The notes under the pieces were generated by a model, which worked only from the letters and a program-made list of their open reading frames with translations, was not told the DNA's origin and did not search any database. 64,000 bases of DNA from DAIOEK01 sp963828285 (GTDB taxonomy: Bacteria; Chloroflexota; Anaerolineae; Anaerolineales; Anaerolineaceae): the NCBI GenBank assembly GCA_963828285.1, contig CAWHEB010000004.1:124001-188000 (forward strand), read 5' to 3'. The position numbers and the translations under genes were made by a program. This document shows positions 53,241 to 61,692 of the stretch, one piece after another; position 1 is the stretch's first letter, and every line of letters begins with the position of its first letter.

Positions 53241-54173
53241 ATGGCGCCTATGAAGCAATACATCGGACTCACGGGTAACCATCCAGGCGATAGCTGGGTA
53301 ACCATTGGATCATTTGATGGCGTTCACCGTGGTCATCAGCAACTGATCACCTCCATGGTCGCTGAAGCGCATAAAGCCAAAGCTAATGCGGTGGTTCTCA
53401 CTTTTTTCCCCCATCCAGTCGTGATTCTCAGGAACATTTCCGATCCGATATACCTCTCAACAGTTGAAGAGAGGGTAGAGATGCTCGACGCGCTGGGAGT
53501 TGATGCTGTCATTACGCTCGAATTTACCCGTGAACTGGCCGGATTGACTGGGGCAGAATTCATGCAGCGTTTGATGAAAGCTGTGAAATTACGGGCACTC
53601 TGGGTGGGTCCTGGATTTGCACTGGGTAAGGGCAGAGGTGGGGATATTGAATTCCTTCACCATTACGGCCAATCCTATGGTTACAAAGTTCAGATTGTCG
53701 ATCCATATCGTGAGAACGGACTCACTGTCTCATCTAGCATCATTCGTGCTGCCTTACAAGAAGGTGAGGTTGAAGCAGCGCATAACTGGTTGGGCAGACC
53801 TTATTCTGTGAGTGGGATAGTCACACATGGAGACGCCCGTGGTAGGGAATTAGGTTTCCCAACTGCAAATATATCCACACATCCGCAACGTCTGTTACCG
53901 AAAATCGGAGTATATGCCTGCCGGGTCAAGGTGGAAAATGATACACATCTCGCAGTGACGAATATAGGTCTTCGTCCGACATTTGGGGATGGACAGCTCC
54001 TCCCCACCCTTGAAACACATCTTCTGGACTACTCAGGGGATTTGTACGGTAAAAAAATCAGTGTAGAATTTCTAGAACGGTTGCGTGATGAAAAGAAATT
54101 CGCTGGGATAGAAGAGTTAATCCATCAGATCAATACCGACATCGCCCATACCCGCGAGGCTGTTTATGAGTGA
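53241..54173 (+). CDS. ribF: Bifunctional riboflavin kinase / FAD synthetase
   Basis: Protein of 310 residues. The N-terminal FMN adenylyltransferase domain has TIGSFDGVHRGHQQLI (about 20-35) and LWVGPGFALGKGRGGDIEFL; the C-terminal riboflavin kinase domain has GIVTHGDARGRELGFPTANIS and NIGLRPTFGDG. It makes FMN from riboflavin and FAD from FMN. Its place after truB is the classical one. The end overlaps the start of the ThyX-like gene by 8 bases, which indicates translational coupling. This matters because ThyX enzymes use FAD. Confidence 0.94.
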   Translation: MAPMKQYIGLTGNHPGDSWVTIGSFDGVHRGHQQLITSMVAEAHKAKANAVVLTFFPHPVVILRNISDPIYLSTVEERVEMLDALGVDAVITLEFTRELAGLTGAEFMQRLMKAVKLRALWVGPGFALGKGRGGDIEFLHHYGQSYGYKVQIVDPYRENGLTVSSSIIRAALQEGEVEAAHNWLGRPYSVSGIVTHGDARGRELGFPTANISTHPQRLLPKIGVYACRVKVENDTHLAVTNIGLRPTFGDGQLLPTLETHLLDYSGDLYGKKISVEFLERLRDEKKFAGIEELIHQINTDIAHTREAVYE

Positions 54174-55594
54174 GTACACCAGACAGATCTATCTTCTTAA
54201 CCCAAAAATATTAAGCCAGGAGACCATAGCAGTTGCTTTTGCCAAAACTTCGCGATCACCAGAATCTTTCCGGGAAATTGCATCTGAATTGAATGATGCA
54301 CAAAGCGCAGAATTCAATGAAAAATGGGTGGTTGGTTATGGTCATGCTTCAGTAGCGGAACATGCAGTATTGCACATTGCTATCGAGAATGTGTCCCGGC
54401 TTGCTGTGGAAGAAATTCAATCTGCACGGTTGGCATCATTTACGGAGAAATCCACACGTTATCAAAAATGGTCCGGGGATGCCTATCACATCCCACAAGA
54501 GCTGAAAGATCATCCTTTGCTCGCCGATTACCGCCAAATCTGTGACGAGTTGTTCAGTACCTACCAAAAAGCATTGCCACTCTGTAAGGGTGTCGCGGCG
54601 CTGGATTGTCCACGATCAAAGGACGAGAGTGATGGCGCCTATGAGAGACGGCTTCGTTCATCCTATGTAGATTCATGCCGTTTTCTATTACCGGCAGCTT
54701 CGCTTGCCAACCTTGGGATGACCGCCAATGCCCGTGTGCTTGAACATCTAATCTCAAAGATGCTTTCGCATCCGCTTGAAGAAGTGCGCATGATCGGTGA
54801 AGAAATGAAACTGACCGCTCAAAGCGAATTGCCAACATTGGTCAAGTATGCGAATAAACATGATTATCTGTCAGAAACACCAGGCAGAATCAAAAAACAA
54901 GTTCCCATAATACCAAAAGTGGAATCGGATTTTGATTGGTGTAAATTGGTTTCGTTAACAACTGATGCTGAAGATATTGTACTCGCAGCTACTTTATACC
55001 GTTATGGAGGTTCTGGTTACGCCGAATCCCTTAAAGCTGTCCAATCCATGGCAATGGAACAGAAGAAAACTCTCATCAATGAGATGATTGGCAATCTGGA
55101 TAAATTCGATTGGCCGCTACGCGAGGTCGAGCATATCCAATACACCTTTGATGTGATCATGGATCAAGGCGCCTATTATGAAGTAAAAAGACACCGGATG
55201 ATGACCCAGAGTCCCCAGTCTCTAGGTTGTGAACTCGGATTCGCGGTCCCGCAATTGATTGAGCGCGCTGGTTATCGGGATGATTATATTCAAGCAATGA
55301 AGAATGCTCATCGTGGCTATCACAGAATTGAAAAAGAATTCCCCAATGTAGCTTCATATCTTGTCCCGAATGGTTATTTGCGCAGAGTATTGCTGACCAT
55401 GAATTTCCGCGAAGCATTCAGTTTCATACAATTACGTTCCGCACCTAATGCTCACTTTTCAGTCAGAAGTCATAGCAAAAAAGATGGCTGAAGAGATACA
55501 AAAAGTCCACCCATTACTGGGTGGCTATTTACGGATGAACGAACCGGAAACCTGGCAGGATGCCGAAAAACTGGTCGGCGAGATTATCCGCTAA
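54166..55594 (+). CDS. Double-length ThyX-type flavin-dependent thymidylate synthase, one frame break
   Basis: Protein of about 475 residues, roughly twice the length of ThyX, in which two ThyX-like halves can be seen. Half 1 has VGYGHASVAEHA (56-67) and SARLASFTEKSTRY (86-99), the end of the RHRxxSxNExSxRY motif with the leading RH lost. Half 2 has YEVKRHRMMTQSPQSLGCELG (about 338-358), keeping RHR but not the SxRY end. So the two halves together contain one complete motif. ThyX makes dTMP from dUMP with methylene-tetrahydrofolate, FAD and NADPH. An extra A at 55467-55468 breaks the frame; without it, HFSVRVIAKKMAEEIQKVHP continues to the TAA at 55592. It follows ribF with an 8-base overlap. 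Confidence 0.82.
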
Positions 55595-55599
55595 TACAG

Positions 55600-56265
55600 T
55601 TATCCTTGATTGACAAATTTTATACCAGTACCTCTCAGTGTTGTAATATAAGTATGCTCTGGATCCAATTCGGTCAGCCTTTGGCGTAGGCGCCTAATTA
55701 ATGCATCCAATGCTTGATCTGACACTCCGATGGCTTCCTGTTCTCCCCAAATTCCGAGTATCAATTCATTGCGGGAAAGCACGGAACCTTCCTGCTGGGT
55801 GAGTAACTCAAGCAAACGGAACTGCGGTGCGGATAGTGGTGGAATAACCTCAGATTGACCAACCCAGACGCGATGTGATCGCGAATCGAGATTCAATCTG
55901 CCTGTACGAATCGTTGCAGGAAAATGTCCTGCCTCCAAAGGCAGAGTCGAGTCTGAGCTAAGATAAACAAAATGCTGGACCAATGCAATCTGCAAAAGGT
56001 CACCATCTTGAAGTAAAACGGATCCTTCCACTTTCTGACCATTGCAAAAGGTACCATTCTTACTTCCCAGATCTTCGATAATTGTCCCATTTGTGGCCGG
56101 CATAAAACTGGCGTGATATCGTGAGATCTGGCGGTCTGGAATGACGATATCGCAGGATGAATCTCGACCTACGAGCATCGATTTAGAGATCATCCATCGT
56201 TGACCATTCAACGGACCCGTTTGTCCGATCAGTATAGGTACTTCATCCCCTCTTCGCTCTATCAT
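55600..56265 (-). CDS. FHA domain fused to an OmpR-type winged helix
   Basis: Regulator of about 221 residues with two domains. FHA at about 25-85: MLVGRDSSCDIVIPDRQISRYHASF and DLGSKNGTFCNGQKV, with the Arg, Ser, His and Asn residues that bind phosphothreonine. Winged helix (Trans_reg_C) at about 130-220: PQFRLLELLTQQEGSVLSRNELILGIWG and ALDALIRRLRQRLTELDPEHTYITTLRGTGIKF. No receiver domain is present. ATG 56265 is chosen because AGGAG lies just before it on the minus strand. It is divergent from the Ser/Thr kinase gene, so the kinase probably phosphorylates a protein, or this one, that the FHA domain reads. This resembles the PknH-EmbR pair of Mycobacterium with the domains in the opposite order. 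Confidence 0.88.
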   Translation of the reverse strand: MIERRGDEVPILIGQTGPLNGQRWMISKSMLVGRDSSCDIVIPDRQISRYHASFMPATNGTIIEDLGSKNGTFCNGQKVEGSVLLQDGDLLQIALVQHFVYLSSDSTLPLEAGHFPATIRTGRLNLDSRSHRVWVGQSEVIPPLSAPQFRLLELLTQQEGSVLSRNELILGIWGEQEAIGVSDQALDALIRRLRQRLTELDPEHTYITTLRGTGIKFVNQG

Positions 56266-56408
56266 ACGGCTCCTGAAAAACAAATGGTCTTTACGGTATA
56301 ATATTAACAGAAAACCCCAATCTGGCAATATCGATCAAGGTTGAATTTACAACCAAAACGCCGAAATGAATTGATTGATTTGCCATCCAGTAGAAATCTG
56401 AGAGGAAA

Positions 56409-57395
56409 ATGCCTGTACCGCTTAAAGCAGGGGAGGTATTAAGAGGCCGTTACCGCATCAACCGAATCATCGGGCAAGGCGGTATGGGTTCCATTTATCT
56501 GGCTGACGACCAGCGTCTGGAAGGCCGCCAATGCGCGGTCAAAGAAGTGGAACATGACCGCACTCTTCCGGCCGAACTGATCAAACAAGCACGCGACCAA
56601 TTTCAGCGGGAAGCGACAGTGTTGGCAAGGTTGGATCATCCCAATCTACCGAAAGTGTCTGATTATTTCTCAATCGGTCCACACGATTATCTTGTGATGG
56701 ATTTTGTCCCCGGGAAAGATTTGCGCACAAAAATGATGGAAGCCCGCCAAGCAGGTTCTTTTCTGTCCGAAGCCGATGTATTGGACTGGGCAAATCAACT
56801 GGCAGATGCGCTGTCATTTCTCCATTCACAAACTCCGAGTATTTTACATCGCGATATTAAGCCCGGGAATTTAAAGATCACTCCCAGCAACCTGCTAAAA
56901 TTGGTCGATTTTGGATTGGTGAAGTTAGCTTCTCCGGGTGAGGTGACCATCACCATTTTGCAGGGGCGTGGAACAGCTTTATACACTCCGCTTGAACAGT
57001 ATGGTGGCGATAGCAGCCACACCGATTCCCGCTCAGATATTTACTCATTTGGGGCTACCTTGTACCACTTGCTTACCAATACTCCCCCCGTTGACGCCCG
57101 TGAAAGGTTTTTACATCCTGAAAGCATGGTTGGTCCCAAACAGATCAATCCGGAAGTTTCGATGCGAACCGAGCGAGCCATCCTCTGGGCAATGGGACTA
57201 CACCCGAATGAACGTCCTCAAACTGTCGAAGAACTCCGTCAGGCTTTATTGGGAGACAGCGTTCCTATGCCACGAGCAAGGATTACCACTCCCCTACCAA
57301 AGCCTATGGATTTTCTCAAAATGAAACCTGAACGGTATCTGGTGATAGGAGCAGGCATCCTGTTGCTGGTAAGTTTGGTCATGACGATCATTTAG
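56409..57395 (+). CDS. Membrane-tailed Ser/Thr protein kinase
   Basis: Hanks-type kinase of 328 residues. P-loop GQGGMGSIYLADD (about 22-34), Lys in CAVKEVEHD (about 44), catalytic HRDIKPGNLKI (about 143-153), DFGLVKL (about 163-169), and the GRGTALYTPLEQY activation/P+1 region. The C terminus ends in a single membrane segment (YLVIGAGILLLVSLVMTII), so the kinase is held at the membrane with almost nothing outside: no sensor domain such as PASTA is present. ATG follows AGAGGAAA. It is divergent from the FHA-winged-helix gene 143 bases away, its most likely substrate or reader. Confidence 0.92.
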   Translation: MPVPLKAGEVLRGRYRINRIIGQGGMGSIYLADDQRLEGRQCAVKEVEHDRTLPAELIKQARDQFQREATVLARLDHPNLPKVSDYFSIGPHDYLVMDFVPGKDLRTKMMEARQAGSFLSEADVLDWANQLADALSFLHSQTPSILHRDIKPGNLKITPSNLLKLVDFGLVKLASPGEVTITILQGRGTALYTPLEQYGGDSSHTDSRSDIYSFGATLYHLLTNTPPVDARERFLHPESMVGPKQINPEVSMRTERAILWAMGLHPNERPQTVEELRQALLGDSVPMPRARITTPLPKPMDFLKMKPERYLVIGAGILLLVSLVMTII

Positions 57396-57422
57396 TAACC
57401 ATTCCTATAGAATAAATAATAT

Positions 57423-57456
57423 AAAAAAAAAGACCTTCCCATTTGGAAGGTCTTTT
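57423..57456. terminator. Bidirectional terminator between converging genes
   Basis: AAAAGACCTTCC (57428-57439) pairs with GGAAGGTCTTTT (57445-57456) around a five-base loop, with extra A on the left. It ends the kinase gene and the converging amino acid transporter operon. Confidence 0.88.
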
Positions 57457-57469
57457 AGCTGACAACTGA

Positions 57470-58198
57470 TTACAAGACTTTGCTCAAGAACGATTTTGTG
57501 CGTTCCTGCTGCGGATTGGAAAATAACTCATTCGGAGTAGATTCTTCCACAATAAGTCCATCGTCCATAAAGATCGCTCTATTGGCAGCTGCCCGTGCGA
57601 ATCCCATTTCATGAGATACAACCACCATCGTCATACCTTCTTTTGCAAGGTTCAACATTACATCCAGAACCTCCTGAATCATCTCTGGATCCAACGCTGA
57701 TGTAGGTTCGTCAAAGAGCATGATCTTGGGGTTCATCGCCAATGCCCGTGCAATCGCTACACGCTGCTGCTGTCCGCCTGAAAGTTGAATGGGGTGATTG
57801 TAGGCTTTTTCAGGAATCCCTACTTTTTCTAATAACTGCATGGCTACCTTTTTTGCTTCATCTTTATCCCGCTTTCGTACGATCTTTTGTGCAAGCATCA
57901 GATTATCAATAACCGTAAGATGGGGAAACAAGTTAAAGGATTGAAAAACCATTCCCACTTCAGTCCTCACCTGGTTAATGTGTTGTGTATTGTCCAGCGG
58001 GATACCGTCTACGACGATCAACCCTTCGTCATATTCTTCGAGACGGTTGATACATCGCAGGAAAGTGGATTTTCCCGATCCGGATGGTCCGATGATGACA
58101 ATCACCTCACCCTTCTCTACATTCAAGGAAACCCCTTTGAGAACATGAAGATCGCCAAAATATTTATGAATACCTTCAACGCGAATAATTGGTTCCAT
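57470..58198 (-). CDS. Polar amino acid ABC transporter ATPase (GlnQ type)
   Basis: ABC ATPase of 242 residues, normal length for the GlnQ/HisP family. Walker A GPSGSGKSTFLRCINRLEE, Q-loop VFQSFNLFPHLTV, signature LSGGQQQRVAIARAL, Walker B IMLFDEPTSALDPE and H-loop VVVSHEMGFA are all intact. It drives uptake with the permease and receptor encoded just upstream on the same strand. The gap to the permease is 5 bases. The substrate is a polar or basic amino acid, which cannot be narrowed by sequence alone. Confidence 0.95.
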   Translation of the reverse strand: MEPIIRVEGIHKYFGDLHVLKGVSLNVEKGEVIVIIGPSGSGKSTFLRCINRLEEYDEGLIVVDGIPLDNTQHINQVRTEVGMVFQSFNLFPHLTVIDNLMLAQKIVRKRDKDEAKKVAMQLLEKVGIPEKAYNHPIQLSGGQQQRVAIARALAMNPKIMLFDEPTSALDPEMIQEVLDVMLNLAKEGMTMVVVSHEMGFARAAANRAIFMDDGLIVEESTPNELFSNPQQERTKSFLSKVL

Positions 58199-58203
58199 GG
58201 GAT

Positions 58204-59037
58204 TTACCTTTCGATCTTGGTAATGCGTTCTATCCAGGTCACGATTCTTGCCGAAACCAGGGTTAAGACCAGATATAATAATGCCACCATCAACCAGGTG
58301 GGTAATGGAATGAAGTTCGCCGCCATAAATTCCCTTCCCCGGCGGGTCATATCTGCAACTGCAACTACACTGACCAGGGAGGAATCTTTCAACAATGAAA
58401 TAAATTCATTCCCAACTGGTGGCAGGATCATACGAACTGCCTGGGGAATGATCACATATCTCATAGCCTGGAAATATGACATCCCTAAACTTCTTGCTGC
58501 TTCCATCTGGCCTTTTGGTATTGCCTGAATTCCGGCACGATAGATCTCGCTCATATATGCGCCATAACAAAAGGTCAAACCCAATATCGCCATTCCGACC
58601 GGATTCGCCAGGTAGTTTTCGAACGGCTCAAACTTGATAGCAGCACCAAATGACTGGATCACCTGCGGAAAAGCAAAATACCAAAATAATAATTGCACCA
58701 ATAACGGGATTCCACGAACGATTTCAACATAAATTGAAGCGATGCCGGAAACAATAGGATTCTTTGCCAGTCGTCCCAATCCACCGATCAAACCGGCGAC
58801 CAAAACGAGGACAAATGAAACCACTGTAACCTGGAGGGTTACTCCGATACCATCAATGACAAATACAACAATTCTACGGTAAGGATCCGGTGTGAAGAAA
58901 ACGAGCAGTCCAATGGTCACAACAACGATTGCCACGAGGATCCACCACTTATCAAACTTGGATTGTGGGGTTGGTCGCTGGTATTTTAGGTGCGGAGTAT
59001 CCGCCGTGGGTATATAGGGTAGTCCAGATTCGTCCAT
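58204..59037 (-). CDS. Polar amino acid ABC transporter permease
   Basis: Permease of 277 residues in the His/Glu/Gln/Arg/opine family with about five or six membrane segments. A hydrophilic N-terminal extension of about 30 residues precedes the first segment. The EAA loop reads GQMEAARSLGMSYFQAMRYVIIPQAVRMILPPVGNEF (about 175-211), the signature of this family. A GxYxxExxRGxxxxxxxGQ-type block is visible as GAYMSEIYRAGIQAIPKGQ. AAAAGATA lies before the ATG. It acts as a homodimer in the membrane with the GlnQ-type ATPase. Confidence 0.94.
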   Translation of the reverse strand: MDESGLPYIPTADTPHLKYQRPTPQSKFDKWWILVAIVVVTIGLLVFFTPDPYRRIVVFVIDGIGVTLQVTVVSFVLVLVAGLIGGLGRLAKNPIVSGIASIYVEIVRGIPLLVQLLFWYFAFPQVIQSFGAAIKFEPFENYLANPVGMAILGLTFCYGAYMSEIYRAGIQAIPKGQMEAARSLGMSYFQAMRYVIIPQAVRMILPPVGNEFISLLKDSSLVSVVAVADMTRRGREFMAANFIPLPTWLMVALLYLVLTLVSARIVTWIERITKIER

Positions 59038-59054
59038 TATCTTTTCCCTGAGAT

Positions 59055-59088
59055 AAAAAATAAGCGAGGTCCAACGCGGACCTCGCTT
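59055..59088 (-). terminator. Attenuating hairpin between receptor and permease genes
   Basis: AAGCGAGGTCC (59062-59072) pairs with GGACCTCGCTT (59078-59088), loop of five; on the minus strand it is followed by ATTTTTT. Placed after the receptor gene, it should make the receptor mRNA more abundant than that of permease and ATPase. Confidence 0.8.
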
Positions 59089-59107
59089 TAATACGCTTAT
59101 TCCGCTA

Positions 59108-59857
59108 CTAATTTAATCCAGCCAACCACTTTTGTTCCAGCTTGGCTATGGTTCCGTCAGCCTTCAATTCACCTAGTGCCTTGTTGAACTTGGTAACTAA
59201 TTCAGCCTTATCCTTGCAGACCATAAATCCATAAGATTCATCAGTGAAAACCTCACCGACTGTTGTCAGTTTTTCAGGATTCTGCCCGATAAAGCCCAAT
59301 GCAGTTGCATAGTCAGCGATCACTGCATCGATCTGTCCATTTGCCAGGTCCAAGAATGCCAGATCATATGAATCATACGGCTTAACTTCAGCACCGGCAA
59401 TTTTTTGTGCTTCAATTTCACCAGTGGTGCCTAACTGAGCGCCTAATTTCAAGCCTGTCAAGTCGTCCTTGCTCTTAATATTTGTCTCGTCTTTTCGGAT
59501 TGCGACGATTTGTCCGGCGTTGATATAGGGATCGCTGAACAAAGCGCTTGCTTTCCGTTCTTCTGTGATGGTGATCGCGGCGGCGGCGGCATCATATTGG
59601 CATTGTGAAACACCGGAGATGACAGCATCAAAACCGATGTTCGCCCATTCGATCGTCAGGCCGGCTTTTTTCGCTACAGCATTCATCAACTCAACATCAA
59701 AACCTGTTAGTTCCTTTGTATTCTCGTCAACAATTTCGAATGGCGGGAATGTGGCATCAGTTGCGATCTTCACTGCAACAGATTTTTGACCGCATGCGGT
59801 CAGGAGCAAGCTTAACAGAACAACAACTGATATTACAAAAAGTGCTTTCTGCTTCAC
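59108..59857 (-). CDS. Amino acid ABC transporter substrate-binding lipoprotein
   Basis: Receptor of about 249 residues, family 3 solute-binding protein. The signal peptide ends in the lipobox LLTAC, so it is lipid-anchored outside the cell membrane. VKIATDATFPPFEIVDENTKELTGFDVELMNAVAKKAGL is the diagnostic N-terminal block; AAAAITITEERKASALFSDPYINAGQIVAIR and LGAQLGTTGEIEAQ follow. I use the GTG at 59857 because GGAGGAGAA lies just before it, and a start further upstream would put the signal peptide 60 residues inside the protein. The promoter is probably around the extended -10 TGATATAAT on the minus strand (59922-59930). Confidence 0.92.
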   Translation of the reverse strand: MKQKALFVISVVVLLSLLLTACGQKSVAVKIATDATFPPFEIVDENTKELTGFDVELMNAVAKKAGLTIEWANIGFDAVISGVSQCQYDAAAAAITITEERKASALFSDPYINAGQIVAIRKDETNIKSKDDLTGLKLGAQLGTTGEIEAQKIAGAEVKPYDSYDLAFLDLANGQIDAVIADYATALGFIGQNPEKLTTVGEVFTDESYGFMVCKDKAELVTKFNKALGELKADGTIAKLEQKWLAGLN

Positions 59858-60034
59858 GGTTCTCCTCCAGAACAATTTGGGATTTTGAGTGAGGGTTTGC
59901 AGGATTCCCCACTTGCTTTGGATTATATCATGTAATAGCCCTGGACGAAAAATGAAGGTATGTATCGTTAAATGGCACAATTTATTTAAGTATATAAATC
60001 CAACGACCAGGTTCCATGCTAGAATCATTGTCAA

Positions 60035-60769
60035 ATGAAATCTCCATCCAAAATTGCCTTGGTCACTGGATCAGCCCGTCGCGTAGGGAGACTGATCGCA
60101 TTGGAATTAGCGAAAATTGGGTGGGATTTACTGATCCATTACAATTCCTCAAAAGAGATTGCCCTTTCGACTGCCGGGGAAATCCAAAAGATGGGGGTCA
60201 ATGCTTACCCGATCCACGCCGATTTATCGAATCCTGCTGAAATCAATTCAATGTTTTCTGAAGCAGCTCAAATAGGCAGAATCGACCTGCTGGTAAATTC
60301 CGCATCTAAGATGATCAAATCTCCTTTTAATTCCGTTACTGTACCTGAATGGGATGCGATGATGAACCTTAACCTTCGCGCCCCATTATTATGCAGCCAA
60401 TTAGCATTTCAACAAATGACCGAAGGTGGTTTGATCATTAATATTTCAGATGCGTCCGCTCACCAGATCTGGCGGTACAACGCAGTGTACGGCCTCAGTA
60501 AATCATCCCTGAATCATCTCACAGTCATGTTGGCAGATAGCTTCAAACCGAAGGTTCGGGTGAATGCGATTGCCCCCGGATTACTCGTACAACCGGAGGA
60601 TATGTCAAATGAAACATGGATGTCACTCATGCAGAAGATCGGGAAGGAACAAGTTTCGCCATTGGCATTATCAAATGCTTTATCGCTGCTCATTGATGAT
60701 TCCTCGATAACTGGAGAGGTGATACAACTCCCCGGTGGTGATGTCTTGATTCGCCCAAACCAAAGGTAA
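60035..60769 (+). CDS. Short-chain dehydrogenase, pteridine-reductase-like
   Basis: SDR protein of 244 residues. The cofactor loop is ALVTGSARRVGRLIALEL (about 8-25); the ARRVGR form, with two Arg after the Gly, is typical of NADPH-dependent pteridine reductases and FolM-like enzymes. NSAS (about 88-91) is the NNAG equivalent, Ser is in NISDASAHQ (about 137) and the catalytic YxxxK is YGLSKSS (about 152-158). It could reduce dihydropteridines, dihydrofolate or a 3-keto compound. A link to folate would fit the ThyX-type dTMP synthesis nearby, since ThyX spares dihydrofolate reductase; that is inference. The ribosome site is weak. Confidence 0.83.
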   Translation: MKSPSKIALVTGSARRVGRLIALELAKIGWDLLIHYNSSKEIALSTAGEIQKMGVNAYPIHADLSNPAEINSMFSEAAQIGRIDLLVNSASKMIKSPFNSVTVPEWDAMMNLNLRAPLLCSQLAFQQMTEGGLIINISDASAHQIWRYNAVYGLSKSSLNHLTVMLADSFKPKVRVNAIAPGLLVQPEDMSNETWMSLMQKIGKEQVSPLALSNALSLLIDDSSITGEVIQLPGGDVLIRPNQR

Positions 60770-60778
60770 AATAGGTAT

Positions 60779-61690
60779 ATGATGACCGACACCGCAACGT
60801 TATTCCAACGATTCTTCTCACGGAGATCCCTGGCATTTATCATCTTTACCGTCCTTAATTACGTCTTAGGCGTTGGGATATCGCGATACCAGGGAAACGA
60901 AGTGAACTGGTCGACATTGATCCTGGGTCTTCTCTGGATGATTTGCTTATTACTTGGCTTCAGTTTTGTTTACGAATTTTTTAGTTTACTAAATCCTCAA
61001 GTGCAATCTGACCTGCCTAAGACTACTGCAGATCTAATTCAAAAGAAGAAAGAGCAATCTATCATTCTAACCGTTGGTCTTGCCCTCCTGGCAATCGCCG
61101 CAGTATTCGGTGTTTTCTTTTACCGTGATGGATACCTTCATAGCGCTTTGGTGTTAGTCATCTTTACCGGGTTGGTTCTTGGATTAGTGATGGTTTTACC
61201 TGCTTTCCGGCAATATTTATCGGGTTTCAATGAATTGATTTCAGCGATAATTTTAACAAATCTGATCCCGGCTGTGGGTTTCTTATTACAGACTCCGGAT
61301 TTTTCAAGGCTCATCTCTATGAGTACATTTCCACTGACAGCGCTCTTCCTGGTCCTTGTGCTTGCCTATGAGTTCCCTGAGTACGCCCACGATTGTAAAA
61401 CCTGCAAACCTTCACTACTGTATAAAGTGAACTGGCAAAATGGAGTACGCCTCATATATGGCTTGTCTCTGGCAGCGTATCTTCTAATCGGTTATGCGTA
61501 TCTTTCAGGTATGGCATGGCGGCTGGTCTGGCCGTTCCTTCTGACAAGTCCTTTGGCTGCTTTTGTCATATTTCAGATCAATCAAATTGAGAATGGTGCC
61601 AAACCTAACTGGAGAGTATTTACGATCAGCGCGACTGCGTTATATCTGCTCGCTGGTTATTTCATTGCTTATTCATTTTGGACTTCATAA
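60779..61690 (+). CDS. Polytopic membrane protein, possibly UbiA-like
   Basis: Membrane protein of 303 residues with eight or nine hydrophobic segments. The topology and the segment EFPEYAHDCKTCKPSLLYKVNWQNGVRLIYGL (about 195-226) resemble the second conserved loop of UbiA/MenA prenyltransferases (DxxtDxxxGKxTLavrlG), but the Asp residues required for prenyl diphosphate binding are only partly there, and the first motif NDxxDxxxD is not visible: SLLNPQVQSDLPKTTADL (about 69-86) lies where it should be. It is thus a degenerate UbiA relative or an unrelated protein. It is 9 bases after the SDR gene and is followed by moeA two bases after its stop, so the three are cotranscribed. Confidence 0.6.
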   Translation: MMTDTATLFQRFFSRRSLAFIIFTVLNYVLGVGISRYQGNEVNWSTLILGLLWMICLLLGFSFVYEFFSLLNPQVQSDLPKTTADLIQKKKEQSIILTVGLALLAIAAVFGVFFYRDGYLHSALVLVIFTGLVLGLVMVLPAFRQYLSGFNELISAIILTNLIPAVGFLLQTPDFSRLISMSTFPLTALFLVLVLAYEFPEYAHDCKTCKPSLLYKVNWQNGVRLIYGLSLAAYLLIGYAYLSGMAWRLVWPFLLTSPLAAFVIFQINQIENGAKPNWRVFTISATALYLLAGYFIAYSFWTS

Positions 61691-61692
61691 AC

